From assembly GCA_023055355.1 (NCBI GenBank), contig JALJCS010000038.1, forward strand, positions 3,968,001 to 4,032,000: a stretch of 64,000 nucleotides of DNA, written 5' to 3'. The DNA is from Agelaius tricolor (Eukaryota > Chordata > Aves > Passeriformes > Icteridae). Shown here in pieces: positions 1-11,699 of the stretch (its first letter is position 1; each line of letters begins with the position of its first letter). The notes below the pieces were generated by a model. That model was given only the letters and a program-made list of their open reading frames with translations. It was not told the DNA's origin and ran no database searches. Both the position numbers and the translations under genes were made by a program.

Positions 1-3000
1 AGCTGAAAGGCTCCAACTCCTGTCTGATGTTCTTCCAAGAGTCTCCTCCAAAGCCTCTCCAACCCATTCCCAGCATCCTCCCACAGCTTTGCCTCCAGAA
101 TACCCTGCACAAGCAAAGGCAGAAGAGCCTCCAGCAGCTGGATCCTGAACCAGCACTGAGCACAGATCAGGGATTTGCTGCAGGGATGGGAGCTGAGGCT
201 CCTCAGATCCTCTTCTCTCCCCACCACCTCACAGCCCTGTAAATCAGCTCCCAGCTGAGCAGATCCCACAGCCCTGCTCAGCTGCTGCTCCCGAGTTTCC
301 AGAAGAGCAGTCAGCATGCAGGATTTCAGAATTTCTGCTGAGCACAGCCCCAGCACACAGCCCAGCCCGCCCTCAGCGCTTCAGATGGTTCTCACTGCTG
401 TTATTTGCCACTTAATTCTGTCCCCCCCAGAGCTGCTCAGCTCCTTTCAGCTGCCATATGCACAGAGCAGCCAGGGCTCTGCACTGACGAATGCATCTGT
501 GCAGGGCCCTGGGCACTGGGGAGGTTATTCTATGCTACTCATTGATCCAAAACTTGGTCTTCAGGATAAATCAAACCAAGCTCCTGTCAACTCAAGCACT
601 CCCTCTGGATCCACTGATATAAACACCGAGGTTTGCTGACCACCTCCAGCTCGTGTTGCAAAGGAGGATCTAACATTAAGCACAAAAAAAAAAGAGAAAA
701 AGAAAGCCACAATTAAGTCTTTCCTCTTGGAGCTTAACTATGATAAATGAGGCCAAAAGCAGGCTGTTTCTAGGCCATCAGGACAGCACTCTGAAAGGCA
801 AATTTCAGCGTGAGAAAATGCAATTTTTAAAAATTATCCACCCTCTTCTCATAACCACGGTTTAAAGCGGGGAGGCAGGTGCCTGGCTCCAAATGGGGCT
901 GCCTGCAGTTGTGTTTGAAGGAGGCTGTCACACCCAGTGCTCTCCAGGGGTTATCTAGTGCCTGTTTGAAGCAGTGCTGAGCTGCACAGCCCTGGGCACA
1001 CTGCCTGCCATGTGGAAAGGGCAGCTTTGCCCACAGCTCCTGGGCAGGCAGGGCCATCCTCACCCTGCCCACTGTGGGAGCTGTGGATGCTCACAGCTGT
1101 TCCCAGCCCTTCTCCTGGATATCAAACACATCTCTTGGGGTTTGGGTGCTGTTTGGTTTTTATTTCCACATGATTCTTTTCCAACTCAATTAATCCATCT
1201 CTCCTGGCCTCAGATCATGTGTCAGATCATGAAACAAAGCAAATATTCACCACTGTCCTTTATCAGCACTTAGAATCTGTAGTAAAATCCAATTATATCA
1301 GTAGCTCTGGAAACACAATTTTTGCTATTTGCATCTGAGATTCTTCTCCCATTGGCAGTAACAGCTACACTTTGAATGCATTTTCTCTTACTCTTGCATA
1401 CAAAATCATTCAGAATTTTAAAATTTTGGCACATTTGTTTATTCTGGATGAAGCTTCACTACATGAAATGTTGCATTTGCTTGTTTGTCATGATGTCTTT
1501 ATCAATTGCACAGTGACTTTGAGATATTGTACATTGATGTCTTGGACAAAAATGCTCCTGCACAGCACACAAATCCCCTGACACTGGCACAGAGGATTTA
1601 CAACCTCTCCTCCCAAACACAGGGATCCTGAGCTATGGAAATGCCACAGCAACCTGGCTACTTCTTCAAAGCTGTAGTGGTACAAAATAAAAAATTCATG
1701 AACAAGCTCATTTATTGCATAGTCTTCAAATACTACCAAAAAAAAAAAAAAAATCCTGGAGTGGTTTATAGCTAAATACAGATCTGCAGCTTTATTTTTA
1801 TCATCCCTTTCCTTCCTTCCTCCAGAACCCTGTACCACTAAAACAGCGTGCTGCCATCAGCATATGGAAACCTCCACACTCCTCACTCTCAGCTACAGCA
1901 GCGTCTCCCTCCCAGCCTGGGCAGCTCCCTGGGGAGGGGACAGGGCCCTTCCCAGCCTCCTGGGGCTGGGCTGAGCCCTGTGTGACCCAGCCAGCCCCAG
2001 AGCCAGCCCTGCCTGGTTCAGCGCACACAGCCCAGAGCCGCGCCTGCCTCAGTTCCCTCCATCCTTCCCTGAGCCTGGGCTGGGCTCAGCCTCCTCCTGC
2101 CCTGGGCTGGAAATGCCAGCACAGAACCAGAGAGAGCCCAGGAGGAGCTCGGGGTGGCTCTGCAGTGCCACATGCTCCTGGAGTTCCTCAGAGCTCCCCA
2201 GATCCAAGAGGCAGCTCTGGCTCACAGGAAAATCCACAGGCAGGGAGCTTCTCGTAATAGAGATTAGGATTTCCATTCTTATTTGTAGCTATGTCTGTCA
2301 AAAAGAGGAAGGACACAACCCGAGTTCCTGCTCTGCTTCCTCGCACACCCCAAAAACCACAGGGCCCCTTCCTGCTTCCCACCACAAACCAGTCCCAAAC
2401 CAGCAGGGCCACCACAGAGCCCACACTGCTGTGGGATGGAGCTGCCCTGACCTGCCAGGCACCTTCAGGAGCCCCAGAGCTCTCAGGGACACCTCTGCTC
2501 CGTCAGCACCAGAATTACTGGAGGAGATCTTCTCCTTCTGCTGGCAGGGCTGTGCAAACAGAGCAGGTGCACCCACATTTGGGGCAGGTTCTTGCATAAC
2601 CTCCAGCCTGAAGCTCTCCTCTCCCACTCCAAGCTGCAAAAGGAGCCAGAGGCAGCAGGCCCTGCTGGCACCATCTGTTCCAAGTCCATCCTTCCCCAGG
2701 AGCATGGCCAGGGAGCCTGGATGTGCTGCCAGGAACGCGAGCACCCCGTGTCCAGCACCAACATCCCCTCCTCAGGCAAAGCCCCCTCACAGCTGGGAGC
2801 CAGCAGCCCCTGCAGCACCCAGGCTGCTGTTGCTGTGCCTCCTGTCACCTCTGAGGGCACGGAAAGGACAATCCCTGGCTGAAACAGGGCAGCAGAATCA
2901 CACACAGGGTCTGACCTTTCGCTGTTGGCACCAACACAGGACACAGTCTGCTGGCACGGCCCAAGCTCTGGGCAGGAAATGGGCACTGGCTGGGCAGGAG

Positions 3001-4644
3001 CCTCCAGCTGCTCTTTGCTGGCCCAGACCATCATAGGATGAGAATCTGGATTGCACTCAAGGGCTCAGACACCTCTCCAGAGCCCCAGGACAGCAAGGGC
3101 TTCCATGTCCTGTCTCCCCTGACCCGGCCATGGCTGCAGAGCCTGGTCCTGCACCCTGATCCATCCTGAGCCAGCACCAGGCTCCCCGAGCCTCTCCAGG
3201 GAGCCAAGGCACACAGGAAACGCTGCCCTTTCTTTTCCTATAGTTATTTAAATATATACAATCATCTGGTGTTTGTTTCTCCTCCCACAGCTCTTCTGGT
3301 TACCAGGTTACAGTTGTTCTCCCCTCTCTTGGTGGTTTGGGGCTTTTTTCCCCTCTGAGTGACATCCCTGCGGGGTCCCCTAATGGCTGCAACGTGTGGG
3401 GACACAGGTTTGGTCCCTGGAGCCAGGCTGGGAGGCAGCACATCCCCCTGCCAGCCCTGCAGGGACAGCCCCGTGGCAGGGTCTGGGTGCTCATTTCAGA
3501 GCTGATTTCTCTGCCAACACCTCCTCTCTCTGTGAGCAGCAGCCAGGCCACTGCTGGCCCTGTCTTGCCTTGTTGAGGACGAGCCCCAGGCCCTCATCCC
3601 CTGTCCCTCCCCAGAGGTGCCACAGTGGCCCATGGTGGGTTTGAGATCTTCTGATTCAAAGAGTTTGAGGAGCTCTGAGGATGTGAAGAGGCCCATCCCA
3701 GCCCAAGCCATCATTCCTGCAGCCTGAGCAGCTTTGGCTCCAGCCCTGGTTTGGGTACAGACCTGCAGAGCACACCCTCACCCATCTCTACACACACTCA
3801 CAATGTGTGCAGTCTCCCAGATTAAATTCCTGCATCCCAGTTCCCATCCCCACAGACAGCTGGACTGTCCACGTCAGGAGCTGCTGCTGCTCAGAACTTG
3901 TGCAGAGCAGCTGAGCCCTGTGACAAATCCATCCATCCAACAAGCACAGGCAATTTAGCACCACAGGCCTCACACAGAAATTAGCATTTTGTGTGTTTCA
4001 CGTGGAAAATGAACAGGAAGAGTGAGTCAGTGCAAAGCTCCACAAGCCTTTCCCCCGCTGGCAAATGCTATTTTCTAGAAGATAGAAGTAGAAATTGTAC
4101 CTTCCAGGTCCAGAGCCACTTTCCTGGTTAGGCAGCCCTGCCTCAGCAATCGAGCCCCACACCTCCCCATCCCTTCTGTCCTGCTGCACACAGGATTGTG
4201 ACAGGCTCACAGGAGGCACAGCCCCACAGAGAAACCTTTTTCCCTTTTCTTTGATCCCACAGCAGCACGTGAGTGGCAGAGGCAGCTCAGCATCCCCAGC
4301 CCCAGTGCAATTTTCCAGTGCTGGTCCTGCCAGGGGGGCAGAGATCCAGTGGGAGCGAGCCACAGGCATCCCCTCTGTCCAGAGCATCCTGCCTGGAAGG
4401 GCAGAGCTGGTTCCCAGCAGGCACAAAGGCAAACAGGCCATGCTGGTGTCCCTGGGGACTGCAAAGCCCAAATAACTCTGAGAAAAGGAGGGAGGGAAAG
4501 CTCATCCTGCCCATCCTGGGCTCCTGGTAGGTGAGGGGAGCAGCTCCCACTCCTCAGGCCTGGGCTGGGGCCTCCTCATCTCTTTAACAAGAAAAACCAG
4601 CCTGGAGTAGTGCAAGGTCTGCTGGAGCCAGCCTGGGCTGTGGA

Positions 4645-4724
4645 GGGTTCCCTGCCATGGCAGGGGGCTGGAACTGCAGGACCTCTAAGGTTCCTTCAGC
4701 CCAAACCCTTCTGTGATTCTGTGA
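4645..4724 (+). mobile_element. CR1-type LINE 3' end fragment
   Basis: The stretch reads as the typical bird CR1 tail: a CATGGCAGGGGGCTGGAACT-like segment, then a CTCTAAGGTTCCTTC-like segment, ending in two tandem copies of the TTCTGTGA octamer at about 4710-4724. Severely 5'-truncated copies like this are the usual state of CR1 in birds. The call rests on recall of the CR1 consensus, not on a repeat search. Confidence 0.75.
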
Positions 4725-6621
4725 CTTGCAACCAGCCTATTCTACTGTGTGAATATGCAAATCAAATGCAAATTAGCTCAGGGGAGCGCTTGCAGCACAA
4801 CATCCCAAGCGTGCCTGCCTGAGGACACAGCTCTGCTCCCATCCCATGTCCCTGGGCTCCCAGGGCTCATTCCCAGCATCTCCTCCAGGAGCAGCATTGG
4901 AGAAGGGGCAGACCCAGAGCAGACCCAGCCTGCAGAGCCAAGGTCACCGGCCCTGCCGGGAAATTCCTGACTCAGCTCTCTCCAGGCTATTTGTGGACTG
5001 CATCAGGCCCTCTCTGCTGTGGGAGCTCTTTGCTGAGGAGCAGATTTCCAGTGTCCAGCCCTTCCCAGCAAGGACATCACCCCTTTCTGCTCCTGGGTTT
5101 GTAGGGTGGCCTGGGAGCACACACAAATTCTTCTAAAAGCTCAATCAACCCCAGTGCTCAAGAGATGAAGGAACCAGGACTCACTGCTGGAGAAATATTC
5201 CCTCAGGGAGGCCCTGCCAGTCCCACTGGGAATTTTGGAGGCTGTGCACACCAGATTCCTCAGGAAAACCACCCAGCCTTTCATAACAGGGTGCTGCAGG
5301 GACAACACCAGGCTCATGATGATCCACACCAACCAACCACCACAGATCTTAAACCTTAACAGATTATTTAAATAAATTCCCTTGCCATGACCTCCAGAGC
5401 TGTTCCTGAGAGCCAATGGCCAAGCCTCCCCTCTTGCCTGTGCCATCCCAAGGGACACAATCCTGGCAGTATCTCACTCCCCTCACCCCAAGCCACGACA
5501 TCCTCAGCCACATTTGTCAGCAGCTTTCAGGCTCATGTGAAAATAAAAAGTCTGCAAGATGGGGAAAGTGCTAATTCTTGCTAATAAACTGTTGGGAAAA
5601 TCCTCCCTCTGCCCAGCCCCAAGCTGCTACAAGCAGCAAGGGTTGGAGCATGGAGGAAAAAAACTTCTTTATGCTCCAAACTCCTGCAGAACAGTCCCTG
5701 CTATGGAAGCAGAAAATAATAGAGGGATGTGGGAGGAGGAAGAGTCTCTTCACACTGTTGAAAACCACAAAGTCTTGCAGAAATAAGCCCCCAGAGGCAG
5801 GTTTGTCACCACACCTGCCGGGCCAGGACGTGATGGGATGAAGGGAGATGGGAAGGCAGGAGACAAACAGAAGGGGAGCACTGAAGCAAACATCAGTGGG
5901 GTCCCACCAGGCTCTTCAGGACTGCAGGGCTTCAGAGGGGATGGGGGTGACTGCAAATTATGCACTATAGTCAAACCAAAACCAGACTGCAAACAGGAAG
6001 ATGCTGTGGCACTGACCGACCTCGTGATAAAATGTCAGACAAAAATTAGCATCAATAAATTCCAACTGATCCAAAGGGAGAGGGGAGCAATCATCTTCCT
6101 GCACACAGAGAGCTCTGGAAATCAACACTCAGCAAAGAGCCACAGCAGAAGATGCCACAAAGCCAACCCCTCTCAGAGGTGATCAAAACCCCAAATTTTA
6201 GGGAAGGATTTTTATTCCAGACAAGCTCACCATGGAGTCACACACCCTTCTGGCTCCCCTCCTCAGAGCTGAAACAGCACAGAGAAGGGCACCAGAGGTG
6301 ACTGTGGATTATAAAGTGATTTGTGCAAGGCAAGGCCAAATAGACCAGGAGGAGTCTCCAGCCTGGAGAGGGACGTGATGAAAAGCAGATAAAGCCAGAG
6401 AGGACAACCAGGGAGCAGGAGCATCACAGGAGCTGCCAGAGCTCAGGGAAGGCAGCAGCTCAGAGGAGCAGCAGCATGTCCTGTCACAGCACAGGGCTCC
6501 CATCCCTTGTGGGAGCAGAAAGTGCCAATGGCTTCAGGAGGGAGCAGGCGAATGCTCAGGGAATCCACCAGGCTGGCACAGCCACTGGCACAGCCTCCAG
6601 CCCTCCTGCCCTCTGTCCCTG

Positions 6622-6775
6622 CCACAATGGTTTGGGCTGGAAAGACCCTAAATCCCCTCATTCCCAAGGGCAGGGACACCTCCCACTGTGCCAGGCTGCT
6701 CCAGCCCCATCCAGCCTGGCCTTGGGCACTGCCAGGGACCCAGGGGCTGCTCTGGGCACCCTCCCCACCCTCACA
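6622..6775 (-). mobile_element. CR1-type LINE 3' fragment, reverse orientation
   Basis: The plus strand begins with an ATGGTTTGGGCTGGAAAGACC-like segment and continues through AGGGACACCTCCCACTGTGCCAGG and CCCATCCAGCCTGGCCTTG-like segments. This is the reverse complement of the conserved CR1 3' region. It is diverged and truncated, with no coding potential. Confidence 0.75.
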
Positions 6776-9700
6776 GGGAACAATTCCTCCCCCAGCTCCC
6801 TCCAGAGCTCCCCTGCTGCAGTTTGTGTCACCAGGCGCTGCCAGGGGACAGCAGGGCAGGGGCACCTGAGCTCGGAGCTCTCCTGGCTCCTGGCCTGGCT
6901 GATTCATGAGAAGGATGAATGAGATGTTCCCCACTCCAGCCCAGCCTGGCAGGGATGCAAGAGAAACGCTCAAGGCTCCAAAACAAATTGCGTGCAGCAC
7001 TCGGGAACGAGGCGTGGGGTCAGGGAGAGGTCGCTGCTGCAGGACGGGCAGGATCCAGAGCGATGCTGTAAATATTTTTGCAGAGCAGAAAGAGCCCTGA
7101 GCACAGGCAGTGACCTACTTTGCTGTTCTCCAGTGAAGGGTGACATGGCCATGCCAGAGCCCAAGGGCAGCTCCTGAGGAGGACATTCAGCACACTGGGG
7201 CTCCTTTTATGGACAGAATGGTGGGGAAGGCTCCCAAAACCTCTTCCCACTGAGCCAGGTGTGCTGGTGGCTGCTCCCCTGCAGCAGTCCAGAGCCTCCC
7301 ACTTCCCTTTCCTACCCATCTGAAGGGAACAAGAGCAGAATTCCATCTCATCTCTGCCACATAAACACCCTGAACACACAGGATGTTTGGCCCTGTGTTT
7401 TAGAGCTCCCCATTGCAATTTCTCCTGGAACAGCAAGGCCCAGATGCCCATGGGCAGCCAAAGCAACAGTTGCTGCTGCAATCCACATGGCTGACTTTCT
7501 GGAAGCTGACAAATGTCCAAGCTAGTAATCACGCCTGGAGGAATTGATTACTAATTAGCTACAGAGCCTGGGTCAGTGCAAGCTCTGCCAAAGAAGCATC
7601 TTCTCATCCATTTTGCAGAAAATTGAAAACTTAAGAGACAACAACAGGCTGTCAGCTGCAGGGACCATCCTTGTGCTAAACTGAGACAGTTCCTTGGATT
7701 CATCAAAAGATGAGCAGGAGAGCCATTCTGGACCTGGATGAGTGCTCACACTTAGCAAGAATCCCATTTAATCAGTGCTTTTTTTTCTTTTCTCCTGCCC
7801 TTGGACTCAGGCAGAGGCTTTAACCAGAGTGGCAGAAGGTGCCTTAGGGGCATTCTTAACCTGGCTGCCACTTCTCCAAATCCTGCTGTGAATTTTAGGG
7901 CCAAAAGCCCTGTCCCAGCCAGGTGTGACCGGGCAGAGCCCCCTGGAGCTGCCATCCCCCAGGAACACCCCGAGGCTGGCAGTTTGCTCTGTCCAGCCCT
8001 AAGCTCAGCCTCTCTGCACCGGGGCAGCCAGGACTCCCCTCCCCTGCACGCCCCGCTCCCAAACCCCCGGCACAGCGCCCAAACCCCCGCTCCCACGGCC
8101 TGCAAACAGCAGCAGCCACCACAGATCCCCCCGAAGAGCAGGCAGGAGAAAAGGCACGTACGTCTAGGGCAGAGCCATGGGCCCCCCAGCAGCAGCTCCA
8201 GGCAGCCCCGGGCGCTCCCTCCAGCCGCTCCCGCTCAGCCGAGCCATGGGAGCAGGAGGACGGAAATCTGAACCTGCTCCCGCCCATCCCTGCCTCTCCC
8301 GCCGGCCCCCGGCCTCGGGCAGGATATTTTTGTGTGAGTTCTTCCATCTGGCTGCCCATCCATCACCGTGCCCGTACATGGGCAGGCGGGGGAAATCCTG
8401 AGTTCCCCGAAGTGACAGGCCGGATCCTTGTGCAAACATTCACCCACATTTCCCACGACGTAGGACAGGGAAATTTAGGCTCTTTGTACCCTCTGGGCGC
8501 CAGAAATGTGTATTTCCTCTCCAAGCAAACTCTCAAGTGCTTTTACAATTAACCCTTTGCTTTCCACCTGGGAGGGACTTTCGGGATCATTGTCCCTTTA
8601 TGGAGAGGGCCAGGAGGAAGCTCACAGACATTTCCATGCACTTCTCCACTCTCAGGAAACCGAGCAGACTGAATTTCTCTTTAACAGCTTTTAAGCCAGC
8701 TCTAGATTTGCTAAGTGAAGGGATAATTGAGTTTCCCACTTATTTCAGCAGGGTCAGCCCAGCTGAGGTCCCCTGAGCACTCAGCAGAAGGTTCAGTGGA
8801 TGTGTTCTGCATCTTTGCTGCTCTACCCTGGCTCTCACATCCCTCACACACATCTCTGTGACAGCTCTGCCTGTCTGCCCTCACACCTGCAAGCACACAA
8901 GGAGATGGTGTTGGGCTGCAGAGCCCTGCTCCGCCCTGGGGCTGTGCACAAACCCCACCTGGAGAGGAGGGGAACCCATGGGAGGTGAGGGAGAAGCCCT
9001 TGCAGCAGGCAGGGGCTGGGAGGCAGCAGGTGGTTAAACGTGGGTGACCATTTGGGACAGGATTTGTGCCCCCAGCCCAAGCTGCAGAGGAGGAAAGCAA
9101 AGAGCAGAGCAGGCAGGGCCCCCTGGGCTGGTCTAATGGTGCTCATTGCCTGCTCTGCCCTTTCTCTTCAGCCCATCTCTAACAATCCTCTGCTGCTTCT
9201 CCAGCTGATCAGCTCTGGAAAAGTGCATCAGACACCAGTCTGCTCCGAGCTGGAGCTGGGGAAGCTGCAGGGTCCTGAGGGCTCCAGGCAGATTGTTTAA
9301 TATCTCCAGAAGGGCAGCAAAGGGCTGAGCACAAGGGCAGGCAAGACAAGCAATGGCATTTCAACCTCTCCGGAGCCTGAGGGGGTTAGGAACACATCGA
9401 GCTGCAGAGCAATAATTAGGAAACAAAGTTCCTCTGTCCAGATTGAAAGAGACAGGCAGGAGGATCTCTGGGCAAGGATTTTGTAGTGCATTAGGTGAGG
9501 ATAAATCATCCCTAGCAGGGCTGTGGTGTCAGTAATGAGGAGCAACTCCTCATCTTCCCCTAATGCTGAGGTTGGAAATCTCCAGGAGCTGCTGTCTCCA
9601 ACCCCATCCCTGATCTTCACAGACACAAGAACCCCCTCAAGGGTGGCATTTCTGCAGACACATCAAGCACAGCTGCAAAATGAGGCAGTTTGAGGGCTGG

Positions 9701-10684
9701 GGAAAGCGCTGTGCTCTGCAGCCACCCTGCTGTGCCCAAAATAACCCAACGGTGTCACCCAGAATGGGGGTCCTGAGGCACCACGGAGCCTTGGACAGTG
9801 TGTCACTGACAGAGAGAAAGTAATGAGGGTCTTAACCCTAAAAAAACAACATTCAATTATTTTATTAATTTCCCACCTCAGTGGCAATGTACTGAGAGTT
9901 AAAGAACAGGGTGTTCCTTCTTTTTTCATTTAGGTTTTTAGTAATAAAAGATCATTTCCCTAAATCATGGCGAGCAGATGAAGGCATAAAAAATCCCAGC
10001 TGGGCAGCCCAGGGCACAAACCCAGCTAAGGTCCTAATCTGGCAAACACAAATGGATACACACGACTCATCTGCACACTTCAGCTGGCACGGGATGAGTG
10101 TGACAGTCAGAAGAGCCACACGAGTAAATTTAACCAGAACAATGATAGTACACAGCATTTTTTCAGGAAAAACGGGGATACTTTGGCAAGGACCACTTGT
10201 GAGGAACAGGTGCTGCTGCCAGGCACAAGAGGACGGCGGCACTGAGCCCCCCTGATCCCAAGCAGCTCTTCCCCTCCCCACAGCAGCCCCTCCCTCACAC
10301 TGGACACGGCAACTTTGGCACAAAACCAGCCCAGAAATGGAGCAGGGGCTGGGCAGCACCCACAGGAATGCAGCCTTTCCCTGGGTGCCCCTTGGCCTTG
10401 GGGTGGCTCCAGGGCCCAGCCGAGCCCCGCCTCACCCTCACCCCCCGGAGGGATCAGCCCGGACCCTCTTCCCACAGGGATGGGACTGCTCGGGGGTCTC
10501 CAAGCGCCCCTTCCCCATCCCCAGGCAGCTCCCGACTGCTCATTCCGGAGGCGCTGCCCCCAGGGGCATCCACAGGGACCCGGCCGGGGCTGCGAGTGCC
10601 GCAGAAACTTTGCTGCAGGCTCGGGGCACGGGGAGAGCGGCGGGGACGGGGCACGGGGGTCCCACCGGCCGCCCCGCCCGCCCC

Positions 10685-10832
10685 GGGAACTGAAGGGGCT
10701 GCCCCGGGAGGGGAAGGGGCTGCCCCGGGAGGGGAAGGGGCTGCTCCGGCTGCCCCGGGAGGGGAAGGGGCTGCCCCGGGAAGGGAAGGGGCTGCCCCGG
10801 GAAGGGAAGGGGCTGCCCCGGCTGCCCCAGGA
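10685..10832. repeat. GC-rich minisatellite, unit about 21 bp
   Basis: Roughly seven imperfect copies of a unit reading GGGGCTGCCCCGGGAGGGGAA, with A/G variants. It lies about 70 bp downstream of the donor of the unidentified minus-strand exon, inside its first intron. Because the unit is a multiple of three, long spurious reading frames run through it on both strands. Confidence 0.9.
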
Positions 10833-10901
10833 GCTCCGCGCTGCAGCGGCCCCGCTGCTCCCCACGGCGGCAGCCCCGGGGACCCTCCCCAGCCCCGGTA
10901 C

Positions 10902-11023
10902 CTGTGGGCGCTGCCATCGTCGTAGACGAAGGAGCGGTTGGTGTAGCACTCGGAGCGCACGGGCCGCCCCTCGGCCGGTTTGTAGATCCCCTGCAGGCTC
11001 CGCTCCTCGCCCGAGAACGGCAT
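10902..11023 (-). CDS. First coding exon of an unidentified gene
   Basis: From an ATG at 11023 the minus strand reads 40 codons with ordinary protein composition: it opens MPFSGEERSLQGIYKPAEGR and continues to a SFVYDDGSAH ending. It then stops at an AG/GTACC splice donor (GT at 10901-10900), leaving phase 2. The exon sits at the edge of a strong CpG island that would serve as promoter. The start context is not a strong Kozak match. I do not recognise the protein, and I found no further exons in the 10.9 kb to the left, so intron 1 would be long. Synteny with human would predict FBXW2 nearby, but this peptide does not resemble its start. Confidence 0.5.
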
Positions 11024-11460
11024 CGGAGCGCCGAGGCGGGGCAGAGCCGGGGGCGCGGGCCGGGGGCTGCCGGCCGCGGGCAGAGCCAGCGCCGCCGTCC
11101 CGGTGCCGCTGCCGGGGCCGCTGCCCGCCGCCCATCACGGCGCGCCCCGCAGCCGCCGCCGCGGCAGCCCGCGGGCCGCTCGGGAGCTCCGCATGCCGGG
11201 GCCGGGCGGCTCCGCGGGGAGCGCGGCGGGGAGCGGGCGGCAACAGGTGCGGGATGAGCGGGGATGGGCGGGGAAGGGCGGGGCCGGCGGGGCGGGGCCG
11301 CACCGGGCGGGGCCGGGCTCCGCCCAACGCGCACCGGCGGCCGCGCTCGCCTCCTCCCCCGGAGCTGCCTCCGCCGGCCGCGCCCCGGCCCCCGCCACCC
11401 CCGGGCTGGGACAGCAACCCGGGCCGCGTCCCTTCGCCTCTGGCCTCTGTCAGCACGACC
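11024..11460 (-). promoter_or_regulatory. CpG island and probable promoter
   Basis: Very dense CpG with several GGGCGGGG-type GC boxes (for example 11266-11300 and 11306-11315), immediately upstream of the minus-strand first coding exon ending at 11023. No TATA box is evident. The transcription start cannot be placed by eye. Confidence 0.6.
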
Positions 11461-11470
11461 TTCGGGCGGC

Positions 11471-11678
11471 TTGCTTGCTTTATTTTCCTTTTTCTCTCCT
11501 TTTCCCCTATCGTTTCCCCGTCATTTTCCCTTTCCTTTCTCCTCCCTTCCCCTTTTTCCTTTCCTTTCTTCCTTTCCTTTCTCCTCTCTTCTCCTCTTTT
11601 TCTTTCCTTTCTTTTCTTTTTTATTTCCTCTTTTTTTTTTTTTATTTGGTCGGATTTTTTTTTTTCCACTACCCACAC
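11471..11678. repeat. Long polypyrimidine tract
   Basis: About 200 bp of nearly pure C/T on the plus strand (polypurine on the minus strand), made of TTTCC, CTTTT and CCTCTT runs and ending in two poly-T runs. It lies just upstream of the CpG-island promoter at 11.0-11.45 kb. Frames through it on either strand give only low-complexity Lys/Arg/Glu or Phe/Leu/Ser strings and are not coding. Confidence 0.9.
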
Positions 11679-11699
11679 AAATATTTGTGTTGAGCGCTG

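Larger units (their letters stand above)
1..10900. other. Gene-poor stretch, no exon recognised
   Basis: I see no open frame with convincing protein character or flanking splice sites on either strand. Composition is moderately GC-rich with many CAGG/CCTG-type words. Two CR1 retroposon fragments are present (listed separately). The minus-strand gene whose first exon ends at 10902 must continue leftwards, so much of this stretch is probably its first intron. A TAATTAG-containing AT-rich patch near 7530-7560 could be a regulatory element, but nothing more can be said from sequence alone. Confidence 0.5.
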
